Source: Salvelinus alpinus (taxonomy: Eukaryota > Chordata > Actinopteri > Salmoniformes > Salmonidae). Taken from it: 64,000 nt of DNA. The notes under the pieces are model-generated. The model searched no databases. It worked only from the letters and a program-made list of their open reading frames with translations, and was not told the DNA's origin. Numbering within the stretch: position 1 is the stretch's first letter; each line of letters opens with the position of its first letter. Both the position numbers and the translations under genes were made by a program. Below are positions 13,409 through 27,009 of this stretch, piece after piece. The stretch spans positions 25,675,367 through 25,739,366 of the forward strand of contig NC_092087.1 of assembly GCF_045679555.1 (NCBI RefSeq). Reading direction: 5' to 3'.

Positions 13409-13584
13409 CAGTGTTCCCCAACTCTGGTCCTCGAGTACCCTCCAAGCCCCGGACGAAAACCCCTGATTCAACTTGTCAAGGTCTTGATGATTAGTTGACA
13501 AGTAGAATCAGGTGTGCTTGTCAGGTGCCACAACAAAAATATGTACTGTTGGGAATACTGGAGGACCGGAGTTGGGAAACACTG
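13409..13584. mobile_element. Short hAT-type MITE with perfect 8-bp target duplication
   Basis: The element is 176 bases long. Its ends are CAGTGTTCCCCAACTCTGGT and, inverted, CAGTGTTTCCCAACTCCGGT, about 26 bases of near-perfect inverted repeat. CTCTACTG is found directly before (13401-13408) and directly after (13585-13592). A second internal inverted pair (CAAGTTGAATCAGG / TAGAATCAGGTG region) lies inside. No coding capacity. Confidence 0.9.
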
Positions 13585-13610
13585 CTCTACTGTATAAACA
13601 TGTGTGCAAA

Positions 13611-13840
<230 letters not shown>

Positions 13841-13861
13841 TACTATTTGTTCATGCCAAGT

Positions 13862-14192
13862 GTAGGGGGTGCGTACTGGTGGCAGAGAAGTCAGGCGCAG
13901 GAGAGCAAAAACTGATTTACAACGGCGTAGTTTAATAAACTAAAATCACAGTAAACAGAACAAATCAATCAATGGGTTAAACAAAACCCGTAATCATCAG
14001 CATAACGTGCATAAGCACTACAATAAACAATTCCGGACAAGGACATGGTGGGAAACAGAGGGTTAAATGCACAACATGTAATGATGGAATTGAAACCAGG
14101 TGTGTGGGAAGACAAGACAAAACAAATGGAAAATGAAAGGTGGATCGGCGATGGCTAGAAGACTGGTGACATCGACCGCGGAAGTCGTGACA
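13862..14192. repeat. Probable dispersed salmonid repeat
   Basis: The segment from GGGTGCGTACTGGTGGCAGA to GCGGAAGTCGTGAC reads like a salmonid interspersed repeat that I recall, but neither terminal repeat nor coding frame is visible, so the class is unknown. Confidence 0.35.
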
Positions 14193-14285
14193 CCAAGCTA
14201 TACACACATATTTGACCAACCTGTCTATACCTACCTATTAGCTATGCTGCCAAGCTCCACATACAGTTCTGTGACATCCTTTAGT

Positions 14286-14865
14286 CAATTGTCATACTTA
14301 ACAGAAAATGACTCAAGTGAAAGTGAAAGTCACCCAGTAAAATACTACTTGAGTAAAAGTATTTGGTTTTAATATATATTTGAGTATCAAAAGTAAATGT
14401 AATTACTAAAATATACTTAAGTATCTAAAGTTAGAGTTAAAGTATAAATAATTTCAAATTCCTTATAATAAGCAAACCAGGTGGCATTAATTTCTTGTTT
14501 TTTAAATTTACAAATAGCCAGGGGCACACTCCAACACTCAGACATAATTTACAAATGAAGCATTTGTGTTTAGTGAGTCTGCCAGATCGGAGGCAGTAGG
14601 GAAGAACAGGGACGTTTTCTTGATAAGTGAGTGAATTGTACCATTTTCCTGTCCTGCTAAGCATTCAAAATGTAATGAGTACTTTTAGGTGTCAAGGAAA
14701 ATGTATGGAGTAAAAAGTACATTATTTTCTTTTGGAAGGTAGTGAAGTAAAAATAAAAGTTGTCAAAAATATAAATAGTATTGTAAGGATACCTCAAACA
14801 ACTACTTAAATAGTACTTTTTTTACTGTTTTTTTTGTGTTTTTACTGAGGTACTTTACGCCACTG
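14286..14865. mobile_element. Non-autonomous hAT-type element, copy 2, with 8-bp target duplication
   Basis: Same family and orientation as 1920-2487 (shared ACTCAAGTAAAAGTGAGTC-like start, the CACTCCAACACTCAGACATA stretch and the CATTTTCCTGTCCTGCTAAG stretch). The right end is the degenerate ...TACTTTACGCCACTG. CCTTTAGT occurs on both flanks (14278-14285 and 14866-14873). The first bases of the left end are worn. Confidence 0.85.
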
Positions 14866-15663
14866 CCTTTAGTGCCACCAGCAATCCAACTACAGGGATC
14901 AACCATCACAGATACATCACAAGAAGATCTGGATACAATCTAATCTAATCATGTTTCAATCTTGCACTCTCTCATATTCTTTGTGAGGGCTTTGTGTTGA
15001 GCAACTTAGTGACATTGGGATAAAATCTGTCCTGACGTCTGGAGGAGAGGGCTCATTTTTCTTTGTGTCAGACGGTGTCCTTCCTGATGAATTCACAAGC
15101 CTCACCAGAGTGGATTTGCTTGCAGCGCGGCTACAAGCAGGTGATTGATGACAGGGAGAAAAGTCTTCAGCTTTTCTCTGATTTCCCCAGATCTGACATT
15201 CTGACAGCTCCAATCGCCAGGCAGACATCTGAATCGGGCGTCCGCCCCACGCCCATGCCATCTCAGACTTAAAGCACTATTACAGACATAATCTAATTAA
15301 CAGTGGTGGAATGTGACTTAGGCTAAACAGTTGGACAATTTCAGTGAAATATTCTAAATATTAAAAAAATCACAAGTCATTTATTTTATCATAGAAATGT
15401 GGCCTAATTATACATTTTAAAAATCCATTAGTACACTGCTTTTAGACTCAATACTGAATGAGTTCTCAGAACGACTTCTCAGCAGCATTATGAGAAAAGG
15501 CCATTAGCTTAAGTTCACAGGCTTAGCTTGATGGCACTGCATCAGCCGTTTGGGTGGGGCATTGTCTCTTCAATTAGCAGCTGATCCAGAGTCCCTCCCC
15601 CATTCTCCCTCTCAGCAGTAGAACTCATTCTAAAGCCTCTGCCTGCCTGGTGGGCCTGTGTGT

Positions 15664-15790
15664 GGCTGCTCCTCTCTTCCCCTCTCCTCTCCTCTCCTCT
15701 CTTCCCCTCACCTCTCTTCCCCTCTCCTCTTCCCCTCTCTTCTCCTCTTCTCTCCTCACCTCTCCTCACCTCCCTTCTCCTCTCACAGCT
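15664..15790. repeat. (CCTCT)n low-complexity array
   Basis: About 125 bases of TCTCC/CCTCT units with CTTCC variants. Confidence 0.9.
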
Positions 15791-17239
<1,449 letters not shown>

Positions 17240-17937
17240 AGGGATGAAGAGTGAACTGTGAGAAAATGGAAGTAGTTTATGTAGTTTAAGTAGTTTATGA
17301 AAGAAGACAGTGACAGAGATTCATTTAAGATGTGTAATACAAAGTGAAGAACCCCTCCCTTGCTCCTCCTCAATTATTCTAGCATCTGCTGTTCTGTTGC
17401 AGCCTCATACTGTTGCACTCTGAGGGGGGCGTCTATCCTCATACCAGAGGCACATCCTCAGGCTTTCCTCATTTCAACACTCATTACAGACAAACTGGGC
17501 TTGGTCTTTATTGCTGGGAAACACAGCAGGATATTTTGGGGGGAGCACAGATGTTAACTCAACATTTTCCCCTCTTTTCACGATCCGATCAGTCTTTCTA
17601 CTGCCTCCAATGCAGATGTTGCAGTCCGTGGCAGTGGATTGCAGGCATACGGTGGGGACTCTGTGGAAGGAGAGGCTGACTTGCTGCTGATGGGACATGG
17701 AGAAGGCAGAGAGTGAGGTCAGGTCAGGTAGTGAGGAGAGAGGAGGACAAGAGACGGAGAGGGAAAGAGGGAAAGGGGGAGGGTGAAGGTGTCAGGAGGT
17801 GATAAGGATGAGAGGGGAGGAGAATATAGATGTTACTGAAGACAGAGGGGATCTGGATGGGCAGACAGCAATTTATTGGATAGAGGGGGAAGGGGTTGGG
17901 GGGGTCAGGTGGTGATTGGTGAGACATGTCCCACAGG

Positions 17938-18128
17938 AGATCGGTGTCAGGAAGGTTGTGAGGTGAGGGAAGAATTCGACCTGGGAGAAAGGGGGTCAGG
18001 GGGTTGTGAGGTGACGGAAGATATGACCTGGGAGAAAGGGGGGCAGGGGGTTGTGAGGTGAAGGACGATATGATTTGGGAGAAAGGGGGTCAGGGGGTTG
18101 TGAGGTGAAGGAAGATATGACCTGGGAG
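17938..18128. repeat. About 47-bp minisatellite, four units
   Basis: Four diverged units that each contain GACCTGGGAGAAAGGGGG and GGTTGTGAGGTGAAGGA. One unit reads GATTTGGGAG instead of GACCTGGGAG. Confidence 0.85.
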
Positions 18129-18686
18129 AGAATCAAGAAGAGGAGGAGAAGGTTAGCAGAAGGTCTGAGGTTAATGTGTGTACTGTATGTGTAACGTATG
18201 TGTGAGAGGAAAAGAGAAGGAAGGTGTCATTACAGAGAGAGGTCATTCCATTGAGATAGGTGTGGGTCAGTGAGGGCTGGTATAGAGGCAATGTTTTGGC
18301 AGCCCTTGTCACTTCTATACACGGCGGTGAGACTGAACAGAAAGAGAGACAGGGAAAAGAGAGGATGAGAGTGAGAGAGAGGATGATGTCAGTATATATA
18401 GGTGGAGGTAAAGGCCTGGGTGTCGTGTCGTGGCAACACCTCTAACCCTTTAACATGTCGTTGCTGAGGTAATGTCAGTCCTCAGAGGACCCCCGCAGCT
18501 GCTGAGGCTGCTCGTGTCAGGCCCAGCGTACGAAGACAGTCACGCGGGCAGGGCTACTATGTCGCCCTTCATGAATTATGCAGCTTAAACAAATTTACAA
18601 GCCCCAAGGGCCACCCTGCCGGCATCCATGGGGGAGAGATGGAGATGGAGAGAGCGAGAGCAAGAGCAAGAGCGTGAAAGAAAGAG

Positions 18687-20422
<1,736 letters not shown>

Positions 20423-21400
20423 AAGCAATAAGGCACGAGGGGGTATGGTATATAAGCCAACACCTACTTTGGCCGCCTTTTCTTCCAGTTCTCTGCTGCC
20501 AATGACTGGAACAAATTGCAAAAATTGCTGAAGCTGGAGACTTATATCTCCCTCTCTACCTTTAAGCATCAGCTGTCAGAGCATCTTACCGATCACTGTA
20601 CCTGTACACAGCCCATCTGTAAATAGCACACCCAACTACCTCATCCCCATGTTGTATTACATTTTTTTGCACTTTTGCACCCCAGTATCTCTACTTGCAC
20701 ATCATCAGCTGCACATCTATCACTCCAGTGTTAATGCTATATTGTAATTATTTCGCCACTATGGCCTATTTATTGCCTTACCTCCCTAATCTTACTACAT
20801 TTGCACACACTGTACATACACTTTTTCAATTGTGTTATTGACTATACGTTTGTGTATCCCATGTGTAACTCTGTGTTGTTGTTTTTGTCGCACTGCTTTG
20901 CTTTATCTTGGCCAGATCGCAGTTGTAAATGAGAACTTAAAATAAATAAATAAAAATATGGCCAATATACCACGGCAAAGGGCTGTTCTTAAGCATTACG
21001 CAATGAGTAATCCCAGGTGCCTTATTGCTATTATAAACGGGTTACCAATGTAATTAGGGAAAAAACATTTTTTTTGTCATACCCATGGTATATGGTCTGA
21101 TATACCATGGCTTTCAGCCAATCAACATTCAGGGCTGAACCAGGTTAATTATTGTAATTATATACTGGGTGGTTCGAGCCTTGAATGCTGTTTGGCTGAC
21201 AGCCGTGGTATATCAGACCATCAGACATGTCTTTTTACTGCTTTAATTATGTTGGTAACCAGTTTATAATAGCAAGAAGGCACCTCAGGGTTTGTGTGGA
21301 GGTGGGGTATATGGTCAATATACCACTGCTAAGGGTGTACAGGCACTCCATGTTGCGTCGTGCATAAGAACAGCCCTTAGCCGTGGTATATCTGGCAATT
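20423..21400. mobile_element. Palindromic salmonid repeat in two inverted arms, interrupted by a LINE tail
   Basis: AAGCAATAAGGCACGAGGGG (20425) is matched by inverted and related blocks: CCAATATACCACGG (about 20965), CTGATATACCATGGCTTTCA (about 21095), GCTGACAGCCGTGGTATATC (about 21193), CAATATACCACTGC (21316) and AGCCGTGGTATATC (21379). The arms face each other around 21150. A LINE 3' end occupies 20462-20951 inside the left arm. Confidence 0.65.
20462..20951 (+). mobile_element. LINE 3' end with last codons of reverse-transcriptase ORF
   Basis: The plus strand reads FFQFSAANDWNKLQKLLKLE and on through STFKHQLSEHLTDHC to a TAG at 20624, the usual C-terminus of a fish LINE ORF2, followed by about 320 bases of 3' UTR and an (AATAA)n-like tail at 20938-20953. 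The UTR recurs inverted at 24738-25036. Confidence 0.8.
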
Positions 21401-22700
21401 ATGCTGTTATTATGTGCCAGATGTTAACTGCAAACTGTTTGCGAGATTGTCATTTCAATAGGCTACAGACTGAAATCTGGGTTCATGATTGTAATTCAAC
21501 TTTGCCATGAATAGCTTAGATAAAGGCAGGTAGCCTATTGCCCCTGATAGTCCTACATCTAATTTCAGATAGTCTACAGTAGCCTATGCCTATTGTAGGC
21601 CAGAAGTAAACTGAACGACTTAGCAGCTTTCTTAGTTCAAATTAACAGGCTCATTTATTAAACATGAATAGTTTGGCGATTTCAAGGAAAGAAGTGCTTC
21701 TGTTTACCAATAGCTTGCTGGAATAGACTACTGAGGATGGGGTCAACATTTCAATCACTGAATTAAATATGAATAATATATGTAGTAACTGAATATGCTT
21801 GTCAACAACAGCCAGTGTTTATTTGTTTTAAACCTGTAGCCTAATCTGACTACTGTTACCATCAATCTAACACGTTCTAATAACTGATCGGCAATTGCAA
21901 TAGAGCTTTGATAACTTCCAATTTAATTAACTAAACATGTCCATTAATAATTGCATAATAAGACAAGGCTACAACAACAGTAAACTGAAGTTATAGGCCA
22001 ACATAGAAATCGCCCAAAAACCTCCAACCCACGACCAATACATTTTCACCCGCGACATAGTTTTTAAAGTAGCCCAATTTGTTATAAATCTGTCATTCTC
22101 ATTGAACGCAAGTCTAAGAAGTGGTAGATCTGTTCTGTGCATGCTATTTCTATGCTTCCTATTCATAAGTTTAATATTTGCTTCCTTTACTTTTGGTTTT
22201 TGGACACCAGCTTCAAACAGCTGTAAATAATATTTCTTGGTTATGGAAAATATATTTCACAGCGGTTTAGATGGTACAATGACTCTCTACACAAGGGATA
22301 TTCAACTTTTACCCTATGAGGACTGGAGCAACGAGCAGCTATGACCTGTGCAGCTCGATTCATTGTCGAAAGAGTATGAACAACATGTTGGCAGAATGTG
22401 TCTTTTCAACTATACCCATGTCTCATAGATCTTTAATCACTACTTTAGTAGCGGCCATAGCTTCCTTGCTAACGGGATATTGTTTTGTGCAAGGTGGGGA
22501 AACACATGACAAATACATTGGTTCCATATCCAAAGTTACACACTCCTTTTTCTTCGTCATCCAAATAGGATGGTTCTGAACTGTAGATCCCTGCAGTTGT
22601 CTAATTTCTCACGCCACCTTCCCTTCAGAAAAGTTCAGTGTAGAGTCAAGTTGCATAATAACATCAAGTTCTAAAATAGGTTGTTCAAATGAGCCTATCC
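21401..22700. other. AT-rich non-coding DNA, no feature seen
   Basis: No credible gene or repeat recognised. Confidence 0.4.
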
Positions 22701-22711
22701 ACACCCCTGCA

Positions 22712-22910
22712 TTAATTTTTTATTTTTTTTTATTTTATCTAGGCAAGTCAGTTAAGAAGAAATTCTTATTTTCAATGACGGCCTAGGAACAGTGTTCCTT
22801 GTTCAGGGGTAGAACGACAGATTTTTACCTTGTCAGCTCGGGGATTCGATCTTGCAACATTTAAGTTACTAGTTCAATGCTCTAACCACTAGGCTACCTG
22901 CCCCCCCCCC
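22712..22910 (-). mobile_element. tRNA-derived SINE, HpaI type
   Basis: Minus strand from 22900: GGCAGGTAGCCTAGTGGTTA gives the tRNA-like head with A box, GATCGAATCCCCGAGC gives the B box, then the body (CGTCATTGAAAATAAGAATT) and tail AACTGACTTGCC. A poly-C run precedes the head at 22901-22910. Confidence 0.9.
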
Positions 22911-22951
22911 GTCAATCTTCATTGGACCAATATAAATTTGGTCTGTTTCAT

Positions 22952-23955
22952 ATCAGCAAAGGACCTTGTGAAGATGCTGGAGAAAACAGATACAAAAGTA
23001 TCTATACCCACAGTAAAACAAGTCCTATATTGACATAACCTGAAAGGCCACTCAGCAAGGAAGAAGCCACTGCTATAAAACCACCATAAAAAAGCCAGAC
23101 TACGGTTTGCAACTGCACATGGGGACAAAGATTGTACTTTTTGGAGAAATGTCTCTGGTCTGATGAAACAAAAAATAACTGTTTGGCCATAATAACCATT
23201 GTTATGTTTGGAGGAAAAAGGGGGATGCTTGCAAGCCAAAGAACACCATCCCAACCGTGAAGCACGGGGGTGGCAGCATCATGTTGTGGGGGTGCTTTGC
23301 TGTAGGAGGGACTGGTGCACTTCACAAAATAGATGGCAGCATGAGGCAGGAAAATGGTGTGGATATGTTGAAGCAACATCTCAAGACATCAGTCAGGAAG
23401 TTAAAGCTTGGTCACAAATGGGTCTTCCAAATAGACAATGACCCCAAGCATACTTCCAAAGTTGTGGCAAAATGGCTTAAGGACAACAAAGTCAAGGTAT
23501 TGGAGTGGCCATCACAAAGCTCTGACCTCAATCCTATAGAAAATTTGTGGGCAGAACTGAAAAAGTGTGTGCGAGCAAGGAGGCCTACAAACCTGACTCA
23601 GTTACACCAGCTCTGTCAGGAGGAATAGGCCAAAAGTCACCCAACTTATTGTGGGAAGCTTGTGGAAGGCTACCCGAAAAGTTTGACCCAAGTTAAACAA
23701 TTTCAAGGCAATGCTACCAAATACTAATTGAGTGTATGTCAACTTCTGACCCACTGGGAATGTGATGAAAGAAATAAAAGCTGAAATAAATCATTCTCTC
23801 TACTATTATTCTGACATTTCACATTCTTAAAATAAAGTGGTGATCCTAGCTGACCTAAGACAGGGAATTTTTACAAGGATTAAATGTCAGGAATTGTGAA
23901 AAACTGTGTTTAAATGTATTTGGCTAAGGTGTATGTAAACGTCCGACTTCAACTG
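22952..23955 (+). mobile_element. Decayed Tc1/mariner transposon, salmonid type 1 (5' truncated)
   Basis: Same family as 245-1339 but opposite orientation. The left part, with the inverted repeat and helix-turn-helix, is missing; the right end ...ACGTCCGACTTCAACTG is present, followed by GA instead of TA. The two damaged copies truncate at different points, so together they represent the whole family consensus. Confidence 0.9.
23257..23628 (+). pseudogene. Tc1 transposase catalytic-domain fragment
   Basis: One hundred and twenty-three codons with VKHGGGSIMLWGCFA, the second catalytic Asp in IDNDPKHTSK and the third acidic residue in DLNPIENLWAEL (DD34E spacing). It ends at a premature stop after QLCQEE; the usual end continues in frame to about 23725. 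The upstream frame is broken by several stops. Confidence 0.85.
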
Positions 23956-24002
23956 GACACCAGGTTTCTCTTCTGCTGAACGAATAATGTTGTTGGTTTC
24001 AC

Positions 24003-24272
24003 TGCACAACTCTCTGCACAACTCTACACAACTCTCTGCACAACTCTCTACACAACTCTCTGCACAACTCTCTGCACAACTCTCTGCACAACTCTCTACA
24101 CAACTCTCTGCACAACTCTCTACACAACTCTCTGCACAACTCTCTGCACAACTCTCTACACAACTCTGCACAACTCTCTACACAACTCTCTTCACAACTC
24201 TCTACACAACTCTCTGCACAACTCTCTACACAACTCTCTACACAACTCTCTGCACAACTCTCTGCACAACTC
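24003..24272. repeat. 12-bp minisatellite (unit AACTCTCTGCAC)
   Basis: About 22 units with GC/AC alternation (CTCTGCACAA or CTCTACACAA). The period is a multiple of three, so long Ser-Cys-Glu or Gln-Leu frames appear; these are artefacts. It lies in the 3' part of the gag remnant. Confidence 0.92.
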
Positions 24273-24737
24273 TGATAACAGCTGGTTTATTATGTTGACT
24301 GATGTTTCTATCCAGTCGTGACAGCCTCTCGATGATGTCGCTGTAGTTTTGTCCCAATCAGTAGTTGTGGAAACAATTTTTGTTGTTGTAAATCATTGTG
24401 TATAGATTGGGTGATTGCCCCATTTTGGAGGAATTGAGTGCATCTCATCTTCCATGCCGGGTAACCCACTGTGTCCAATCACTTCTGCTCTAAACCTTTC
24501 TTCAAATTCAACAAACGGTTCTTTCGGTTTTTGAACACATTGGTTATCTCTCCCCAATTGGTGGTTGCATTGGTCAGACCCTTAAGGAAAACATGTGTGG
24601 CTCTCCATCCATCAGCCACATCTTGCTCTTCACCACCCACAGCTCTTTAAACCTTTTCTTCAACTACACAATGTTCATGGTTGTTCAAAACAAAGGCTAA
24701 TAACTGTAACCCATCATAAAGAGTTTCGTATAACGCT

Positions 24738-25036
24738 TCAATTTTTTAAAACATTTTATTTCCCAGGTAGGCCAGTTGAGAACAGGTTTTCATTTACAAC
24801 TGCAACCTGGCCAATATAAAGCAAAGCAGTGCGACAAAAACATCAACACAGAGTTACAGATGGGATAAACAAACAGTCAATAACACAATAGAAAAATGTA
24901 TATACAGTGTGTGCAAATGTAGTAAGATTAGGGAGGTAAGGCAATAAATAGGCCATAGTGGAGAAATAATTACAATTTAGCATTAACACTGGAGTGATAG
25001 ATGTGCAGATGATGATGTGCAAGTAGAGATACTGGG
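24738..25036 (-). mobile_element. LINE 3' UTR fragment inserted in the gag remnant
   Basis: Reverse complement of the tail seen at 20690-20950 (TGCACATCATC, CACTCCAGTGTTAATGCTA, GTTGCAGTTGTAAATGA). It carries no coding part. Confidence 0.85.
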
Positions 25037-25784
25037 TCCCACATCTTCATACCCCTGTCTCGTGGATGCTTCAAAGTTTTTGACCATTCATCCAACTGTT
25101 TTGGAGATGCTGATTTATGTGTGATTACTGTCACCGGAGGTTTGTCTTTACTACCTTTTACAGCCTGTGTTCTGGTTGGCCTAAGACATTGTTCGTCACC
25201 GCTGTCAGAATCTATTGACTCAAAGCCAGGCAATGCGGACCAGATGCTTGAAACCCTATCATCCTTGCGCAATTCAGCCTGAGGGTAGACTGAGGGAACA
25301 AAAGGTCCACAGGTTGGGGCCAAGTCTGCTTTTACGACCCTTGCCTGTAATTGTTGAATTTCTTCTTTTAAGGTTTTTATCTGTTCACCAAAAGCCCTCA
25401 AACTCTCTTTATCTCTTTGTAATGTCCTATCACGGTTCTCAAGACAGAATTTATCTTCCCTTTTCTTATTTCGGCTAATACTGTTAAAGACCATCGTGTT
25501 TTTGTCAACGAGTTAGACATTCTCTGTATTTTTCCCTAAGCTTTTTGCATATCAGACAGATTCCATGTTCCATCTTTGTCAACAATGACGGAATATTTCT
25601 TTATTATCTCTTGCCTACACTTCTCTACTTTGAAATGGTTCTTCATGTCACTAGACGGTGAATTTAAAATATTTTTCATGTTCACATCCGGAGGAGCTGT
25701 TCCGCCCTTTTCCAGAGTGGTTCTCTCACTTAAAAATGGTATTGCATTAACTTCAAAAGTTGTATAACATCATCATACAACGTG

Positions 25785-26360
25785 GCACACCATGTAATCC
25801 AGCTACTCTGATGCTTCCTTCAGATACCACATTACTTGAACACGACTGTTGTGAGTTGGTTTTGGATCAGCTCTCTGATGTGTTTACTAAGAGTCATCCG
25901 TAGGAAAACCCTGAGCTTATCTTATTCACAGATGGTTCAAGCATTGTGAAGGAGGGTGTGAGGAAGGCAGGCTGGGCAGTTACTACAATGGACAATATGA
26001 TAGTGACAGGCACGTTAGATTTGAGAAAAGCAGACATTCACTTTGTGAGTGACACAATGCTTATCTATTGCATACAACTCTCTAATGCGGTAGGGAAGCA
26101 GACAGACAATTAAAAGACGTGTGGGGAATAACTCCCGAGGGGGGACATGACGTTGTACCAGGACAGTGGGTGATGGTAAAAAAATATGCAACAGACACAT
26201 TAGGACCAAACTGGGAAGGTCTTTATCATGTTTTGCTCATAACAAGGTCAGCAGTGAAAGTTCAGAGAAAATCCCGATGGATAGATGTCACTCATTGCAA
26301 GGTTGTCCATTTTGATGACAAAGCGGAGCCTGGAGAACTGAGAATAAAGAACTGATTGAT
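25785..26360 (+). pseudogene. Endogenous retrovirus pol remnant: RNase H start joined to integrase end
   Basis: The plus strand reads NPATLMLPSDTTLLEHDC (end of reverse transcriptase), an in-frame stop, then ELILFTDGSS and RKAGWAVTT, the start of a gammaretrovirus-like RNase H with its first catalytic Asp. Most of RNase H and nearly all of integrase are deleted. Sequence resumes near 26115 with the integrase C-terminal domain: PGQWVMVKKYATDTLGPNWEG, YHVLLITRSAVKVQ, WIDVTHCK. The element is defective. Confidence 0.8.
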
Positions 26361-26834
26361 TAGCAATCGGGGGTCAATCTCGGATGAAGAAGTATAGTAA
26401 AATGATCAGAACCTGATAAGCTTCTATGTTGTACACCGCAGTCGTCATATTAGGGATATCTAGGTGAAATGTCAATTTCTCTTGAAACTAGGACATGTTA
26501 CTTTCACTTTTTTGTTTCCTTCGTTACAGGTTATGATAATCTGCCGTCTGAAGCTGAAGCAATATCCCTTGACCCAAGGCCTGTACCTGAAATGACACAA
26601 GATCACCAGTGAAGTGTTCATTAGAGAAGTCCTTATCAACCAGTGGAACGAAGAAGAATTCCTCATTACCAGCAGACTGTCAGAACATCATGTCTAATAG
26701 TTATCTATGTGGGACTGATACCAGTGTGGAAGAGCTGGTCACTTTTAAAGGACTTGGTGAATGATTACCTTGCCAATAGGACGATTGAATATTATTGTCT
26801 TGCAGACAATTATTTATTTTGTGAGTTTCCTCCT
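26361..26834 (+). other. Possible env/leader part of the endogenous retrovirus, unreadable
   Basis: By position this should hold the env region. I find only short frames and stops and no clear surface or transmembrane motif. It is continuous with 30361-30640 across the inserted LINE. Confidence 0.3.
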
Positions 26835-27009
26835 AATCAAAATCAAATCAAATCCAATTTTATACATACACGTGGTTAGTAGATGTTACTGTGGTTGTAG
26901 CGAAATGCATGTGCTTCTAGCTCCAACAGTGCAGTAATATCTAACAAGTAATACCTAACAAATTACACAACAACTACCCAATGCACATAAATCTAAGTAG
27001 GAATGAGTT

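Larger units (their letters stand above)
23960..25775 (-). pseudogene. Endogenous retrovirus gag remnant (inverted relative to pol)
   Basis: The minus strand from about 25770 to 23960 reads as a broken gag: a matrix-like start, a charged coiled region at 25494-25025 (KESLRAFGEQIKTLKEEIQQ), then, after an inserted LINE tail, capsid-like pieces near 24500-24420 (PFVEFEERFRAEV, PGMEDEMHSIPPKWG). Stops and frameshifts are frequent. The family looks gamma/epsilonretrovirus-like. The oddity is that its sense strand is opposite to that of the neighbouring pol fragment. Confidence 0.55.

Noticed and set aside
15063-15272. A 69-codon plus-strand frame with ordinary amino-acid composition
   Set aside because: No domain recognised, no clear splice sites or neighbouring exons; it may be part of a non-coding conserved stretch.
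23887-24298. Regular short repeats considered as a CRISPR array
   Set aside because: The units are directly tandem (12 bp) with no spacers, in a vertebrate genome with no cas genes.
24970-25494. A 174-codon minus-strand frame considered as a host coiled-coil gene
   Set aside because: It continues upstream and downstream into gag-like sequence, its 3' part is LINE tail, and it lies beside a retroviral pol remnant.
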